Part shown: positions 1 to 8,543 of the stretch, piece by piece
How the letters are laid out: each line of letters begins with the position of its first letter
How positions within the stretch are numbered: the first letter of the stretch is position 1
From: Elizabethkingia meningoseptica_A
GTDB lineage: Bacteria; Bacteroidota; Bacteroidia; Flavobacteriales; Weeksellaceae
Assembly: GCF_045762675.1 (NCBI RefSeq)
Contig: NZ_JBJDLK010000001.1
Span: 62,001 to 126,000 of the forward strand
DNA length: 64,000 bases
Direction: 5' to 3'
The notes under the pieces: model-generated
Databases searched by the model: none
Seen by the model: only the letters and a program-made list of their open reading frames with translations
What the model was told of the DNA's origin: nothing
Made by a program: the position numbers and the translations under genes

Positions 1-1
1 T

Positions 2-46
2 CCCAGGCTTGATATTACCCATGTAGAAATGGAGAATATATTCTAA
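2..46 (+). CDS. C-terminal tail of a small peptide (partial, tentative)
   Basis: An open frame entering from the left edge ends PRLDITHVEMENIF followed by TAA. The tail resembles the IEMENSIA core of the small peptide at 14186-14389, which is why I list it. It may be a truncated paralogue or chance. No domain can be assigned. After it, positions 47-148 hold no convincing gene. Confidence 0.25.
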   Translation, partial: PRLDITHVEMENIF

Positions 47-181
47 TTTTTTAGGTTTACTTAAATTAAAAAAAACAGATCGGGTTGGTGATACAGCTTG
101 CAAAAGTGTATGCACTAAAGCTGGTACTCTAAATAATCATTATTCTTTCATTTGTTTGTGAAAAACTGTTGACAGTTTTAT

Positions 182-212
182 CGGGTAATCTGAAAAGATT
201 ACCCGTTTTCAT
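182..212 (+). terminator. Rho-independent terminator (repeat family with 16212-16250)
   Basis: Stem CGGGTAATC/GATTACCCG with a 6-nt loop, followed by a T-rich run. The whole segment 149-212, starting at CATTTGTTTGTGAAAA, is closely related to 16179-16248 downstream of the FISUMP lipoprotein gene. Compensatory changes in the stem (GGGTAATC versus GGGCAATA) show that the hairpin is conserved. Confidence 0.75.
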
Positions 213-273
213 ATATCAAAATAAAAAACGAGCCTCTAATAAGAGTCCCGTTTTAATATATTGTAAAACTGTA

Positions 274-873
274 TTATAAATTAAATTTCTCTATTTCTGC
301 TTGTAAATCTGTTTCCGGGGTGAGGTGTATGGTGTTGAAATCTAATGCCCGCGCCGCTCTGATGTTTTCGTAATTATCATCTATAAATAAGCATTCGGAA
401 GCGTTGAGGTTATAACGTGTTAATAAAAGCTGGTAAATGCGTTCATCGGGTTTAACGAGTTTTTCTTCACCCGAAACAACAATGCCATCGAAAAGGCTGA
501 AAAAATTATAGTTTTTATAGGCATAAGGAAAAGATTCGGCGGACCAGTTGGTCAGGCCGTACAGGCGATAGTGCCCGTGAAGGGAACGAAGGACTTTTAC
601 ATTTTCCTCAATAGCACCTTTTAGCATTACAGGCCACTGGCTGTAATATAAACCGATTTCTTTGGAAAAATCCGGGTGCAGATTCTGAAGTGTTTCTGTT
701 GCTTCTTTGAAACTGCGGCCGCGATCCTGCTCGGCGTTCCATTTTAATGTGGCAATATGATCCAGAAAGTAATCCATTTCAGCCTCGGTATTGAATACAT
801 TCTGATAAAGATACCTGGGGTCCCAGTCCATTAAGACGCCTCCAAAGTCGAAAATAATGTTTTTGATAATCAT
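274..873 (-). CDS. HAD-superfamily phosphatase (YihX-like, subfamily IA)
   Basis: Predicted cytosolic phosphohydrolase of 199 aa, a normal length for HAD-IA. Motif I is DFGGV with nucleophile D9, motif II is LTN with T108, motif III is K141, and motif IV is the acidic pair D165-D166 in FIDDNYEN. The helical cap lies between motifs I and II (about residues 15-90). The DFGGV form of motif I, with Gly in place of the second Asp, is common in the YihX/haloacid dehalogenase branch. The substrate cannot be read from sequence; sugar phosphates are typical for the branch. The gene ends just downstream of the 182-212 terminator on the opposite strand and stands alone. Confidence 0.85.
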   Translation of the reverse strand: MIIKNIIFDFGGVLMDWDPRYLYQNVFNTEAEMDYFLDHIATLKWNAEQDRGRSFKEATETLQNLHPDFSKEIGLYYSQWPVMLKGAIEENVKVLRSLHGHYRLYGLTNWSAESFPYAYKNYNFFSLFDGIVVSGEEKLVKPDERIYQLLLTRYNLNASECLFIDDNYENIRAARALDFNTIHLTPETDLQAEIEKFNL

Positions 874-969
874 TGATAATTGTGATGTTGGTATTATGGT
901 TATTTATTTTAGTCTTTTGTTTAAGATTTCACTGCAAAGGTGCATCAATATTTATGCCCGCAAGCGTTA

Positions 970-1404
970 TTATGTGTTAAATTTACTAAACTGGTAGCCG
1001 TTTTCATTAAATGTTGCATGGATATGCTGTAAGCCGTTGCTTAATATAATTTCAGAGGCTCCTAAAACCGAATTATATCTGGCGGTTTGTTCAAATGTTT
1101 TTTCCGATAATTTAATTTGCGGGGCTTTACATTCTATGAGGATTTTTGGTTGTGCTTTTTCCGTAACCAGTAAATCTATTCTTTTGGTAAGTCCGTTTAA
1201 TTCAATTTTTTTTTCAGCAATCAATGCAGAATGTGCATACGTGTTGAGGCTGAGGAAATGGTGTACCCAGTGCTGTCTTACCCATTCTTCGGGGGTAAGC
1301 AAAAGATATTTTTTGCGCAGTACATCATAAATAAAAAACTTATCTTTGTCCTGCCTGAACTGGAAATTGAATTCTTTACTGAAATTAAGTTTAGGCAGTT
1401 GCAT
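970..1404 (-). CDS. HsdR_N-type restriction-fold protein (PD-(D/E)xK-like)
   Basis: Small 144-aa protein resembling the stand-alone type I restriction R-subunit N-terminal domain family (HSDR_N_2) that is common in Bacteroidota next to holA. The nuclease-like core is visible as D77 (RIDLLV) and E91-x-K93 (LIECKAP), followed by a helix. No helicase or methylase partner is present, so a role in restriction is not supported and the cellular function is unknown. Its start codon is only 5 bp from the divergent holA start, so each promoter must overlap the other gene's coding region or the short gap. Confidence 0.75.
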   Translation of the reverse strand: MQLPKLNFSKEFNFQFRQDKDKFFIYDVLRKKYLLLTPEEWVRQHWVHHFLSLNTYAHSALIAEKKIELNGLTKRIDLLVTEKAQPKILIECKAPQIKLSEKTFEQTARYNSVLGASEIILSNGLQHIHATFNENGYQFSKFNT

Positions 1405-1409
1405 GCGTT

Positions 1410-2447
1410 ATGAAAGATTTAGAAAACATCCTCAAAAATATTAAAAATAAGGCATTTCAGCCTATCTATTTTTTTCATGGTGAAGAACCTTACTTTATTG
1501 ATGTTGCTGTAAAACCTCTTGAAAATGATGTGCTGACAGAGGATGAAAAAGCATTTAATCAGACAGTAGTTTACGGAAAAGATACTACTTATGGTGAGAT
1601 TCTGGCACTGGCACGACAATACCCGATGATGGGAGATAAGCAGCTGATTATTGTAAAAGAAGCACAGGATCTGAAGCTTAATGAAGAGGAGGGAGATATT
1701 TTACTGAAATACATTGAGCAGCCTGTACCCTCTACAATTCTGGTGCTGGCTCATAAATACAAAAAAGTAGATTCCCGCAAAAAGTTTGTTAAACAACTGG
1801 ATAAAAACGGATGGCTGCATTATAGCGAGCCGGTTAAAGATTATCAGCTGGCCAACTGGATACAGCAGCAGATTCAGGCTTTCGGAATAAAGACTGCACC
1901 TAATATTTCCCATCTTCTTGCAGAATATCTGGGAAATGATCTTTCCCGAATATCCAATGAGTTGAATAAACTGAAATTGGTATTAAAGCAAGGGGAGGAG
2001 CTGGATGGAAAACTTGTGGAGCTGCATATAGGAATCAGTAAGGATTATAATGTTTTTGAACTTCAGAAAGCCCTTGGCGTGAAGGATGCTGAGCGTGCTA
2101 TGAAGATCGCTTATTACATGGGAAAGAATGTAAAAACAAATCCTTTATTGCTTATTATCGGAAACCTTTTCAATTATTTCAACAATATACTTATGTTCCA
2201 TGCAATGCGTGGACAACCGGCTGCTGCTATTGCTTCTGCAATGGGCGTAAATCCTTATTTCCTGAAAGATTATGAACAATCTGCCAAGTTTTATCCAATG
2301 AAACATGCGACGCGTATTATATCGGTTTTAAGAGAAATGGATATGAAAAGCAAAGGATTGGGGGCGCATAATGTAGATGATGCTGAATTGCTGAGGGAAA
2401 TGGTGTATAAAATCCTGAATGTTGATAAAACCAAAGTAAAGGTTTAG
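1410..2447 (+). CDS. holA: DNA polymerase III subunit delta
   Basis: 345-aa protein matching the delta subunit of the clamp loader, which opens the beta sliding clamp during DNA replication. The family's N-terminal signature is recognisable (KNKAFQPIYFFHGEEPYFID at about residues 12-31). The middle AAA-like module lacks a functional ATP site, as expected for delta, and the C-terminal collar helices include the LFNYFNNILMFHAM region. Length is normal. It is divergent from the HsdR_N-like gene and ends 178 bp before trxB. Confidence 0.93.
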   Translation: MKDLENILKNIKNKAFQPIYFFHGEEPYFIDVAVKPLENDVLTEDEKAFNQTVVYGKDTTYGEILALARQYPMMGDKQLIIVKEAQDLKLNEEEGDILLKYIEQPVPSTILVLAHKYKKVDSRKKFVKQLDKNGWLHYSEPVKDYQLANWIQQQIQAFGIKTAPNISHLLAEYLGNDLSRISNELNKLKLVLKQGEELDGKLVELHIGISKDYNVFELQKALGVKDAERAMKIAYYMGKNVKTNPLLLIIGNLFNYFNNILMFHAMRGQPAAAIASAMGVNPYFLKDYEQSAKFYPMKHATRIISVLREMDMKSKGLGAHNVDDAELLREMVYKILNVDKTKVKV

Positions 2448-2625
2448 TGCTTTATTTACAGGTCTGATGACTTATAAAAAGATAATTTGGAGGATGTGCC
2501 ATTTATGATTTATATTTCACAACTCAAGATAAGCATTGGCTATGGTTGTTATTGATAAAACTCACTGTTAAAATTTGATAAAGTAGAACAAGAATACCGA
2601 AATTTGTACCCGAACTGACATTATT

Positions 2626-3573
2626 ATGGAAAATATTTTAGATTGTGTTATTGTAGGCTCAGGGCCTGCAGGATTTACAGCAGCTATCTATGCTGCCAGA
2701 GCAGATATGAAACCTGAACTTTTCACCGGATTAGAACCGGGGGGACAATTAACCACAACAACAGAAGTAGAAAACTTTCCGGGATATCCAGCAGGAATTA
2801 CAGGACCTGAAATGATGATGGATCTTCAGAAACAGGCGGAGCGCTTTGATACGAAGGTTCATTATGAAATGATCTCTAAGGTAGAGTTTGCTAAAGAAGC
2901 TGGCGGAATTCATAAACTGAGTACCGGAAGCCGTGAGATTTTAGCTAAAACGGTGATTATTTCTACAGGAGCCACAGCAAAATACTTAGGTCTTGATGAT
3001 GAGAAGAAATATAGCGGTGGCGGAGTTTCTGCTTGTGCTACATGCGACGGATTCTTTTATAAAGGAAAAGATGTAATTGTAGTAGGGGCCGGAGATACAG
3101 CAGCTGAAGAAGCAACGTATCTATCCAAGATCTGTAATAAGGTAGTGATGTTAGTACGTAAAGATCACTTCCGTGCTTCCAAAGCTATGATTCACCGTGT
3201 AATGAATACTTCGAATATTGAAGTGAAATTTAATCACGAGCTTATTGGTATTGAAGGAGAAAATAACCTTGTAGAGAGAGGTGTTGTGATCAATAATATC
3301 ACTAACGAAAAATCTACTGTCGATGTTCACGGTATTTTCATTGCTATCGGTCATAAGCCAAATACGGATGTTTTTGGCGGACAGTTGGATCTGGATGAAA
3401 ACGGATATATTTTAACAGAAAAAGGGTCTTCAAGAACAAATCTTCCGGGTGTGTTTGCAGCTGGGGATGTTCAGGATCATATCTACAGACAGGCTATTAC
3501 AGCTGCGGGAAGCGGTTGTATGGCAGCTATGGATGCTGAAAAGTATCTTAGTGGTCTGGAACATGAAGCATAA
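2626..3573 (+). CDS. trxB: Thioredoxin-disulfide reductase
   Basis: 315-aa cytosolic flavoenzyme that transfers electrons from NADPH to thioredoxin. Visible elements are the FAD dinucleotide motif GSGPAG (residues 11-16), the redox-active CATC (C137 and C140), the NADPH motif GAGDTA (154-159) and the C-terminal FAD-binding GVFAAGDVQD. These, together with the length, are diagnostic of the low-molecular-weight class. ATG at 2626 follows an AT-rich leader. A terminator lies 37 bp downstream, so it is probably monocistronic. Confidence 0.96.
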   Translation: MENILDCVIVGSGPAGFTAAIYAARADMKPELFTGLEPGGQLTTTTEVENFPGYPAGITGPEMMMDLQKQAERFDTKVHYEMISKVEFAKEAGGIHKLSTGSREILAKTVIISTGATAKYLGLDDEKKYSGGGVSACATCDGFFYKGKDVIVVGAGDTAAEEATYLSKICNKVVMLVRKDHFRASKAMIHRVMNTSNIEVKFNHELIGIEGENNLVERGVVINNITNEKSTVDVHGIFIAIGHKPNTDVFGGQLDLDENGYILTEKGSSRTNLPGVFAAGDVQDHIYRQAITAAGSGCMAAMDAEKYLSGLEHEA

Positions 3574-3609
3574 GAAATAAAAGGCTTTTATGGCTTTAAA
3601 AAATAGAAT

Positions 3610-3640
3610 AAAGGCGTGCATTATGGTACGCCTTTATTTT
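3610..3640 (+). terminator. Rho-independent terminator after trxB
   Basis: Stem AAAGGCGT/ACGCCTTT (3610-3617 with 3628-3635) followed by ATTTTTG. It closes the trxB transcript. Confidence 0.8.
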
Positions 3641-3875
3641 TGAATTTATATTTTATTCCTGTTTCGTAAAATAAATAGCAGGTTACTTTCTGAAAGACTA
3701 TGTAACATAGGAATTCATTTTTCCGTATAAAAGATCTTTCATAGCGTTGCGGTAACTTCAGGAGATTTCGTGTACAAAGGACTTTAGCATAATAAAAGTA
3801 AAGGCTCTAAGCAAAAATTTTATAACTGAACACCAGTGTTTTAAATAGGAGTAACGAAAATTGTTATAAAAATAT

Positions 3876-3907
3876 TTGGAGTATAAGCGGAAATACCTCT
3901 ATATTTG
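3876..3907 (+). promoter_or_regulatory. Bacteroidota-type promoter for tRNA-Ser
   Basis: TTG at 3876-3878, a 21-bp spacer and TATATTTG at 3900-3907 match the -33/-7 (TAnnTTTG) consensus of the Bacteroidota primary sigma factor. The motif lies 31 bp upstream of the tRNA. Confidence 0.65.
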
Positions 3908-3938
3908 CACCACTAAAAATTCAGAGATGAATTGATAG

Positions 3939-4023
3939 GGAGAGTTGGCAGAGTGGTCGATTGCGGCAGTCTTGAAAACTGTTGACTGTAACAGGTCCGG
4001 GGGTTCGAATCCCTCACTCTCCG
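3939..4023 (+). tRNA. tRNA-Ser (anticodon UGA)
   Basis: 85-nt class II tRNA. The acceptor stem is GGAGAGT/ACTCTCC with discriminator G, the anticodon loop CTTGAAA reads TGA, a variable arm is present, and the T-loop is TTCGAAT. CCA is not encoded. The 3' end is duplicated at 12629-12641 and forms the attachment core of the adjacent element; the tRNA itself is intact. Confidence 0.97.
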
Positions 4024-4024
4024 C
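4012..4024 (+). other. Attachment site attL (tRNA 3' end)
   Basis: CCTCACTCTCCGC, identical to 12629-12641. It covers the last bases of the T-arm/acceptor stem of tRNA-Ser plus one base beyond the discriminator. Confidence 0.85.
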
Positions 4025-4037
4025 TTAATGATTAAAG

Positions 4038-4065
4038 AAACCTACTAGTAATAGTAGGTTTTTTG
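4038..4065 (+). terminator. Terminator for tRNA-Ser supplied by the element
   Basis: Stem AAACCTACTA/TAGTAGGTTT (4038-4047 with 4052-4061) followed by TTTTG. It lies inside the element, 15 bp after the tRNA, and functionally replaces the host terminator displaced to 12663-12698. From about 4066 to 4538 the sequence is AT-rich with no gene that I can support. Only a CTTCCCCACA motif at 4092-4101, repeated at 12482-12491, stands out. Confidence 0.75.
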
Positions 4066-4538
4066 TTTTTAATATATTTCTTTCCCCACCACTTCCCCAC
4101 AATGAGCTATCTGATTCAATTAGTCAAGATAGGAGGGGGTACTACCAAAAACTGGAAATGACACAGGGGGATGAATCTATATAGGTATACTATTTACATA
4201 TTAAATTCTCATCTAAAAATCTCCCCATTACATTCATACCCTAATAAATATACTTTTATAATAGTATTGAAATGGGTACTTTTTAGCCTGTGCATAGCTT
4301 TACTATTATGTTCCAGTATGGTTTATTGTCAATTACTGTAATATTCAACATAGAAACAGGGGATAACATTACTGAAATAAGAATATTAAGAATGACTTTA
4401 CACTAGAGTAAGCTCCATATCAATATTAACCTATATATTAATACAGTCACCACCTATTAGGCAAAAAGATTCAGGTGTAGAAGCAGTGTATTATCATGTA
4501 TTGTCTACAGCACAATTTCTATACATGTAATGCAATTA

Positions 4539-4573
4539 AAAGAAAAAGGCTCAGATTCTAAATCCAAGCCTTT
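4539..4573 (-). terminator. Terminator of the left cargo operon
   Basis: Read on the minus strand, AAAGGCT/AGCCTTT arms with an inner GATT/AATC extension are followed by a T-rich run. It lies just beyond the stop of the 4580-5500 gene. Confidence 0.65.
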
Positions 4574-4579
4574 ATATAG

Positions 4580-5500
4580 TTATTTTAACTCTTCAGCAAT
4601 CATTACTTTTTCGTTTATGATATTGTCCCAAAAATTTTTAAAAGGAATAACTGGATTTCCTCCTTTATTAAATCTAAAATAAAAATCATAAGACCCTCCT
4701 ACAATACCTTTTTCAGGAATATATACAAAACGATCTACACCTCTTTGCGTATTATAACCATCTCTTACTAGCCAAGCGTTCAAAGTCCAGAACTGATAAG
4801 CATCTTCATGTTTAATTTTATAATTTTTGGAATGATAATATCTTATAAGATCGGGGTTTACTCCAACAAGTTCAAAAGCAAAATTGCTCATATCTAATGG
4901 GAAAGGTTCTCTGTCACTAGAAAAGGTTTCTTTATAAAGCTCCGACATTTCTTTTATTGTAACAAAATTCTCTTTTATGTTAATCGCTGTACGATTTGTA
5001 CTAACTAAAGGATAGTTATAAGATACAACTGTGAAATATTCTATCAAGCAATGATTTGGAATAAAATAATCATCACCTTCTTTCCTTACTATTCCATAAT
5101 TTAAAGTTTTCATAATATTTTCTTCATGCTCGTCATTTGAGCTTTTAAAAGAAATATCTTTAACTTTAGGGTTTCTTATTATTTTGTCTTTTATTAAGTC
5201 ATACCTTACTTTTGTCCAGTTATTATTTCCTCTCAAATCAGGTAGAGCACTTATTAATAGAATTCCCCAATCTTCACCTTTATAATTTTTTATAAGGACA
5301 TTATTAATTTCGATTTTTTTATCAATACCATAAAGTTCTTTAGTATTCAATGTGTATCTTGATACTTTATAATTTTGAATTTTAGAAAAGTCCTCAATAA
5401 AAAATAATTTTTCATATTGATCCTCTGGTTTCCAGTCCTGCCCCCAATAGAAAGAGATAGAGATAAAAAAAACAAGAATTACTATAATTTTATTTTTCAT
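4580..5500 (-). CDS. Secreted/periplasmic protein of unknown function (element cargo)
   Basis: 306 aa if started at the ATG at 5498-5500, which gives a clean Sec signal peptide (MKNKIIVILVFFISISFYWG). An upstream in-frame ATG at 5521 would overlap the preceding gene and bury the signal. The mature part is rich in aromatic and charged residues, has no cysteine pattern, and I recognise no domain. It starts 5 bp after the stop of the metallopeptidase gene, so the two are co-transcribed. An accessory or immunity role for the peptidase is possible but rests only on adjacency. Confidence 0.72.
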   Translation of the reverse strand: MKNKIIVILVFFISISFYWGQDWKPEDQYEKLFFIEDFSKIQNYKVSRYTLNTKELYGIDKKIEINNVLIKNYKGEDWGILLISALPDLRGNNNWTKVRYDLIKDKIIRNPKVKDISFKSSNDEHEENIMKTLNYGIVRKEGDDYFIPNHCLIEYFTVVSYNYPLVSTNRTAINIKENFVTIKEMSELYKETFSSDREPFPLDMSNFAFELVGVNPDLIRYYHSKNYKIKHEDAYQFWTLNAWLVRDGYNTQRGVDRFVYIPEKGIVGGSYDFYFRFNKGGNPVIPFKNFWDNIINEKVMIAEELK

Positions 5501-5505
5501 AACAT

Positions 5506-6909
5506 TTAAGGTTTTGCACATTTCGTACCAGCAGCCTTATCTCCCGAATGCCGCTCAATTGTATTATAGCTATCACCGTTATTGGGCAATTCATCATCAG
5601 TGATCCCCTCCATTGCTAATGAGATAGCTCTATCTCTTGGGAATTTTGGGTTATAAGACTGAATAGCATCTGCAATCATGTTAACAAAAGGAGTATATGC
5701 TTGATGATCTCCTATAATAAACTTAAACTTTGTTTCTCCTCCAACAACATAGCTCTCAAGATAAGGATATTTCGCATGATACGCATCTGCTCCAAGTGTT
5801 CTAAATTGATATCCTAAAAAAGCATGAATAGCTTCATGGTACATCACTGCTAATACATATTCTTGTGTTGCACTCCCGAGTATATCTTGATTTAAAATTA
5901 CTCTATATGAAATAACACCTGTAATTTTATTAGTTTCAATATACTTTGTTCTTCCAGCTACTATTTCACCTGGCTTATCTCCTTTAAGTATCCCTCCTTC
6001 AAAAGTAACATCTATTTTACCATTTGTAGCGAGAGCATCATTTAATAATTTTGCTAAACTATTATTAAGATTAGGTAATTGTTCTAATAGCTTCTGTGCA
6101 CAAGGATAATTTTTAAGATTATTAATGATTTTTTGATTGGCATGTGGAGCAGGACCACTTCCACCCCCATATGTGCCAGATCCACCGCTCATACCACTTC
6201 CAGCTCCAGAACCTCCACCACCAGACCCACTATCATTATATTTAGGAACCCATGAATCATCAGGAGGAGTTAGTGGTCTTTTTACATTAATCACTACCTC
6301 CTCAATAGGTGTAGCTTCTACTGGCTCGTCTTTATTAGCATTTTTTAGTGCAACAGGATTTATTTGTTTTGATATTGATGCCATTGCTCCAGAAGACAAA
6401 CTACCTCTCTTTTTATCATAGTAATTCTGAAAAGCTTTTTTAATGTCAGCCAATTCAGCAGAGTTATCATTCATGTAGGAGAAGTTAACATAGCTTCTTT
6501 CTTCATTAATAATACCATACCATGCAGCTTTTACTTTTCCATTTTTATCGGTTACAGGAAATATAATTGCCTTTTTATCTTCTCCAAAAGTCTAGGAAGC
6601 AACATCTAGCTGTATTACACCAACAGAGTCATCCATCCATTTTGCATAATCGGGATGATTTCTCATGAAGTTCGTTATTATTTCCGCAAAAGGCTTAGCA
6701 TAACTTATATACTTTTGAGGAGTTGAGACTTGCTTTGTCCCAGCAACTGGCAAAACAATATTATTTTGTTTCTCAAATCTCTCAAAAGCAGCAATTTTTT
6801 CTTTCGAAATTACTGTTTGTTCAGTTGTTGTACTATCCGTTCGACAAGAAGAGAATAGTGAGAGCGTAAGAAGACCCCATATAGAGGCAGATAGTAATTT
6901 TTTTCTCAT
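5506..6909 (-). pseudogene. Lipoprotein zinc metallopeptidase interrupted by an in-frame amber codon
   Basis: Two open frames (6592-6909 and 5506-6474) lie in the same reading frame. They are separated only by TAG at 6592-6594 and a 39-codon stretch that is fully open, so I read them as one 467-codon gene with a nonsense change at codon 106. The N-terminus has a lipobox (LFSSC). A Gly/Ser-rich linker covers about residues 227-252, and the C-terminal domain has the zincin motif HEAIH at 358-362. The family is not named with confidence; Gly-rich linker plus C-terminal zincin resembles secreted toxin-like proteins. The product may be only the 105-aa lipoprotein stub. Reinitiation at 6474 would give a cytosolic 322-aa fragment without a signal. 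Confidence 0.75.
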
Positions 6910-7085
6910 ACTTTTTGTGATTTAATGTTTTTAATTGGTTAAATATATAATAAAAATTTAAATTCACATTACGGATTATCGTAAAATGGTATCAAATTAT
7001 CATTATTTTATGTTCATATATGATTAAATTACACTATTAATACTGTAATATTATAGATGCAATAATTTCACAAAGGTTGGAATAG

Positions 7086-7120
7086 TCAAAAAAAATAACC
7101 TTTGCCAAGATTGACAAAGG
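7086..7120 (-). terminator. Terminator of the right cargo operon
   Basis: On the minus strand, CCTTTG/CAAAGG with an inner CAA/TTG pairing is followed by a run of T. It separates the three small genes at 7153-8396 from the metallopeptidase gene, which has a TATATTTA promoter-like motif upstream of its start at 6909. Confidence 0.65.
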
Positions 7121-7152
7121 CTAATCTTTTATGATAATAGAATCTTTACTGT

Positions 7153-7434
7153 TTACAGGGCTGCCTTAGATTCCTTTGCTTGAGATGCCTCTATAAAATA
7201 GAACCCTTGTTGCTTATAGATTACTTTCTTACCACAGGCATCAAGATAATAAGTTGCAGAAGCTGAGGCTCTAACTTCATCAATGATTTTAACTTTGTCT
7301 TCTGGACAACTTTGTTCTATTGCAACTGTTTTGATGAGGTTTGCTTTTATTGTTCCTGAGATACTTCTTACATAAGCTCCACAAGATGTTAAGGACAGAA
7401 TAGCAATCCCTAGGGATAAATACATGTTTTTCAT
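7153..7434 (-). CDS. Small lipoprotein of unknown function (element cargo)
   Basis: 93 aa with a lipoprotein signal peptide and lipobox LTSC (Cys18). The mature part has two further cysteines (in EQSCPED and LDACGKK) that could form a disulfide in the periplasm. No domain is recognised. It is the last gene of a three-gene run (8396 to 7153) with a 16-bp gap to its upstream neighbour, and it is followed by a terminator. Confidence 0.7.
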   Translation of the reverse strand: MKNMYLSLGIAILSLTSCGAYVRSISGTIKANLIKTVAIEQSCPEDKVKIIDEVRASASATYYLDACGKKVIYKQQGFYFIEASQAKESKAAL

Positions 7435-7450
7435 ATTTATAAAATTTAGA

Positions 7451-8020
7451 TTATTGTAATTTTCTTTTATAATACTTTACAGAGCCATTCTTAGTAAAGT
7501 ACTCACTTAGTTCATCATCAGTCATTTCATTTCCAATGCTATCAAAACTGAAAAGACTAAAGGTTGAAACAATCATATTTCCATTATCATCCAATTCAAC
7601 TTTTACCGACATCTTTTCACTAATCTCTCTACTGGTAGATTGTGGATAGGTAAAGATTGAATAAAGCCTTAGTTCGTTACCTGAAGTCTTATAAACATAT
7701 TCATCGGTACGTTCTACGTTGAACTCGTGTTTAGTCCCGTCCAGATATTTAAAACTTAATCCTTTTCCAGTAGTAGCTCTACCAATTGACAGATCTGGAT
7801 ACTCTGACATTTTGTAATAACGCTCGTCTCGTACCTCATACCAGTCTCCAATAATCTTTTCATCAAGAGTTACCTTATAATCCTGCCAGTTCCTATTACA
7901 TACAATAGAATCGTTTGAATTCTCATTAGAGTTGTTATCAATAGCTTTATTTTTTGGCTGATATTCACATGACAGCATTGCCAGAGCTATAGAGCAGAAG
8001 TACAATACCTTAGTTCTCAT
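7451..8020 (-). CDS. Lipoprotein of unknown function (element cargo)
   Basis: 189 aa from the ATG at 8018-8020. A start at 8029 adds only three residues. The signal peptide ends in lipobox AMLSC, and a linker rich in Asn and Ser follows. The remainder is probably beta-rich (alternating hydrophobic residues, many Tyr and charged residues) and may be a lipocalin-like or calycin fold, but I cannot support a family. It overlaps the 3' end of the 8010-8396 gene by 11 bp, implying translational coupling. Confidence 0.7.
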   Translation of the reverse strand: MRTKVLYFCSIALAMLSCEYQPKNKAIDNNSNENSNDSIVCNRNWQDYKVTLDEKIIGDWYEVRDERYYKMSEYPDLSIGRATTGKGLSFKYLDGTKHEFNVERTDEYVYKTSGNELRLYSIFTYPQSTSREISEKMSVKVELDDNGNMIVSTFSLFSFDSIGNEMTDDELSEYFTKNGSVKYYKRKLQ

Positions 8021-8396
8021 AAGTAGCAATAAGTTTATCTAAATAATCCATAAAACCTTTTAGGTAATTAATCCATGAACGAGTTGCATCTGTAGAAGAG
8101 AAGTCAGTACGTGCAGATGAGATTTGGATATCCTTTAGCTGTTTTCTGATATACTCATCATACTTCTCTGGAAACTGTATGTCGTTGTCAATGATGTAAT
8201 CCAGCCTTTTATTGACCCCGTCCATCATCACCTGAAAGGCTCTTTTGTTATTGTTATACTGGTTCTGCTTAGTAGTTAAGGCTCTTAGGGTGAAATCCTG
8301 ATCAGTGGGATCAATCCAGCCCGTCCTGTTTCTTTGAGCATTAATGAAAACACCCATCGATAAGAAAAGAAGTAGGGAAAATGAAAATCTTGCCAT
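8010..8396 (-). CDS. Secreted helical protein of unknown function (element cargo)
   Basis: 128 aa with a Sec signal peptide (cleavage predicted after FINA, near residue 20). The mature part is predicted mostly alpha-helical, with no cysteine. First gene of the right cargo operon. Its promoter should lie in the 8397-8447 leader, next to the structured segment at 8448-8543. No recognised domain. Confidence 0.68.
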   Translation of the reverse strand: MARFSFSLLLFLSMGVFINAQRNRTGWIDPTDQDFTLRALTTKQNQYNNNKRAFQVMMDGVNKRLDYIIDNDIQFPEKYDEYIRKQLKDIQISSARTDFSSTDATRSWINYLKGFMDYLDKLIATYEN

Positions 8397-8447
8397 ATTC
8401 TATGTATTATTGGTTAATCATAAATTGATAGAATACCAATAAAAAAA

Positions 8448-8543
8448 GCGAGGGACTAACCACGCTCTAGTTTAGAAGGCTCGGCAAAGCCTAGACACAT
8501 AAAACAGGAAAGCCCACTCGCCATATAGCAAGCGTGCTAAACT
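8448..8543. other. Highly structured intergenic segment, candidate RNA or replication/recombination site
   Basis: In the 386-bp gap between the cargo operon and the polymerase gene, GCGAG (8448-8452) pairs with CTCGC (8517-8521). A hairpin AGGCT/AGCCT (8477-8481 with 8488-8492) lies inside. CACGCT (8461-8466) is complementary to AGCGTG (8531-8536), and AGTTTAG (8469-8475) to CTAAACT (8537-8543). The last pairs cross the first, as in a pseudoknot. It is markedly more GC-rich than its surroundings. The rest of the gap (8544-8782) shows nothing coding. Confidence 0.5.

Noticed and set aside
6137..6421. Pro-rich plus-strand ORF
   Set aside because: It is the antisense of the Gly/Ser linker of the metallopeptidase gene.
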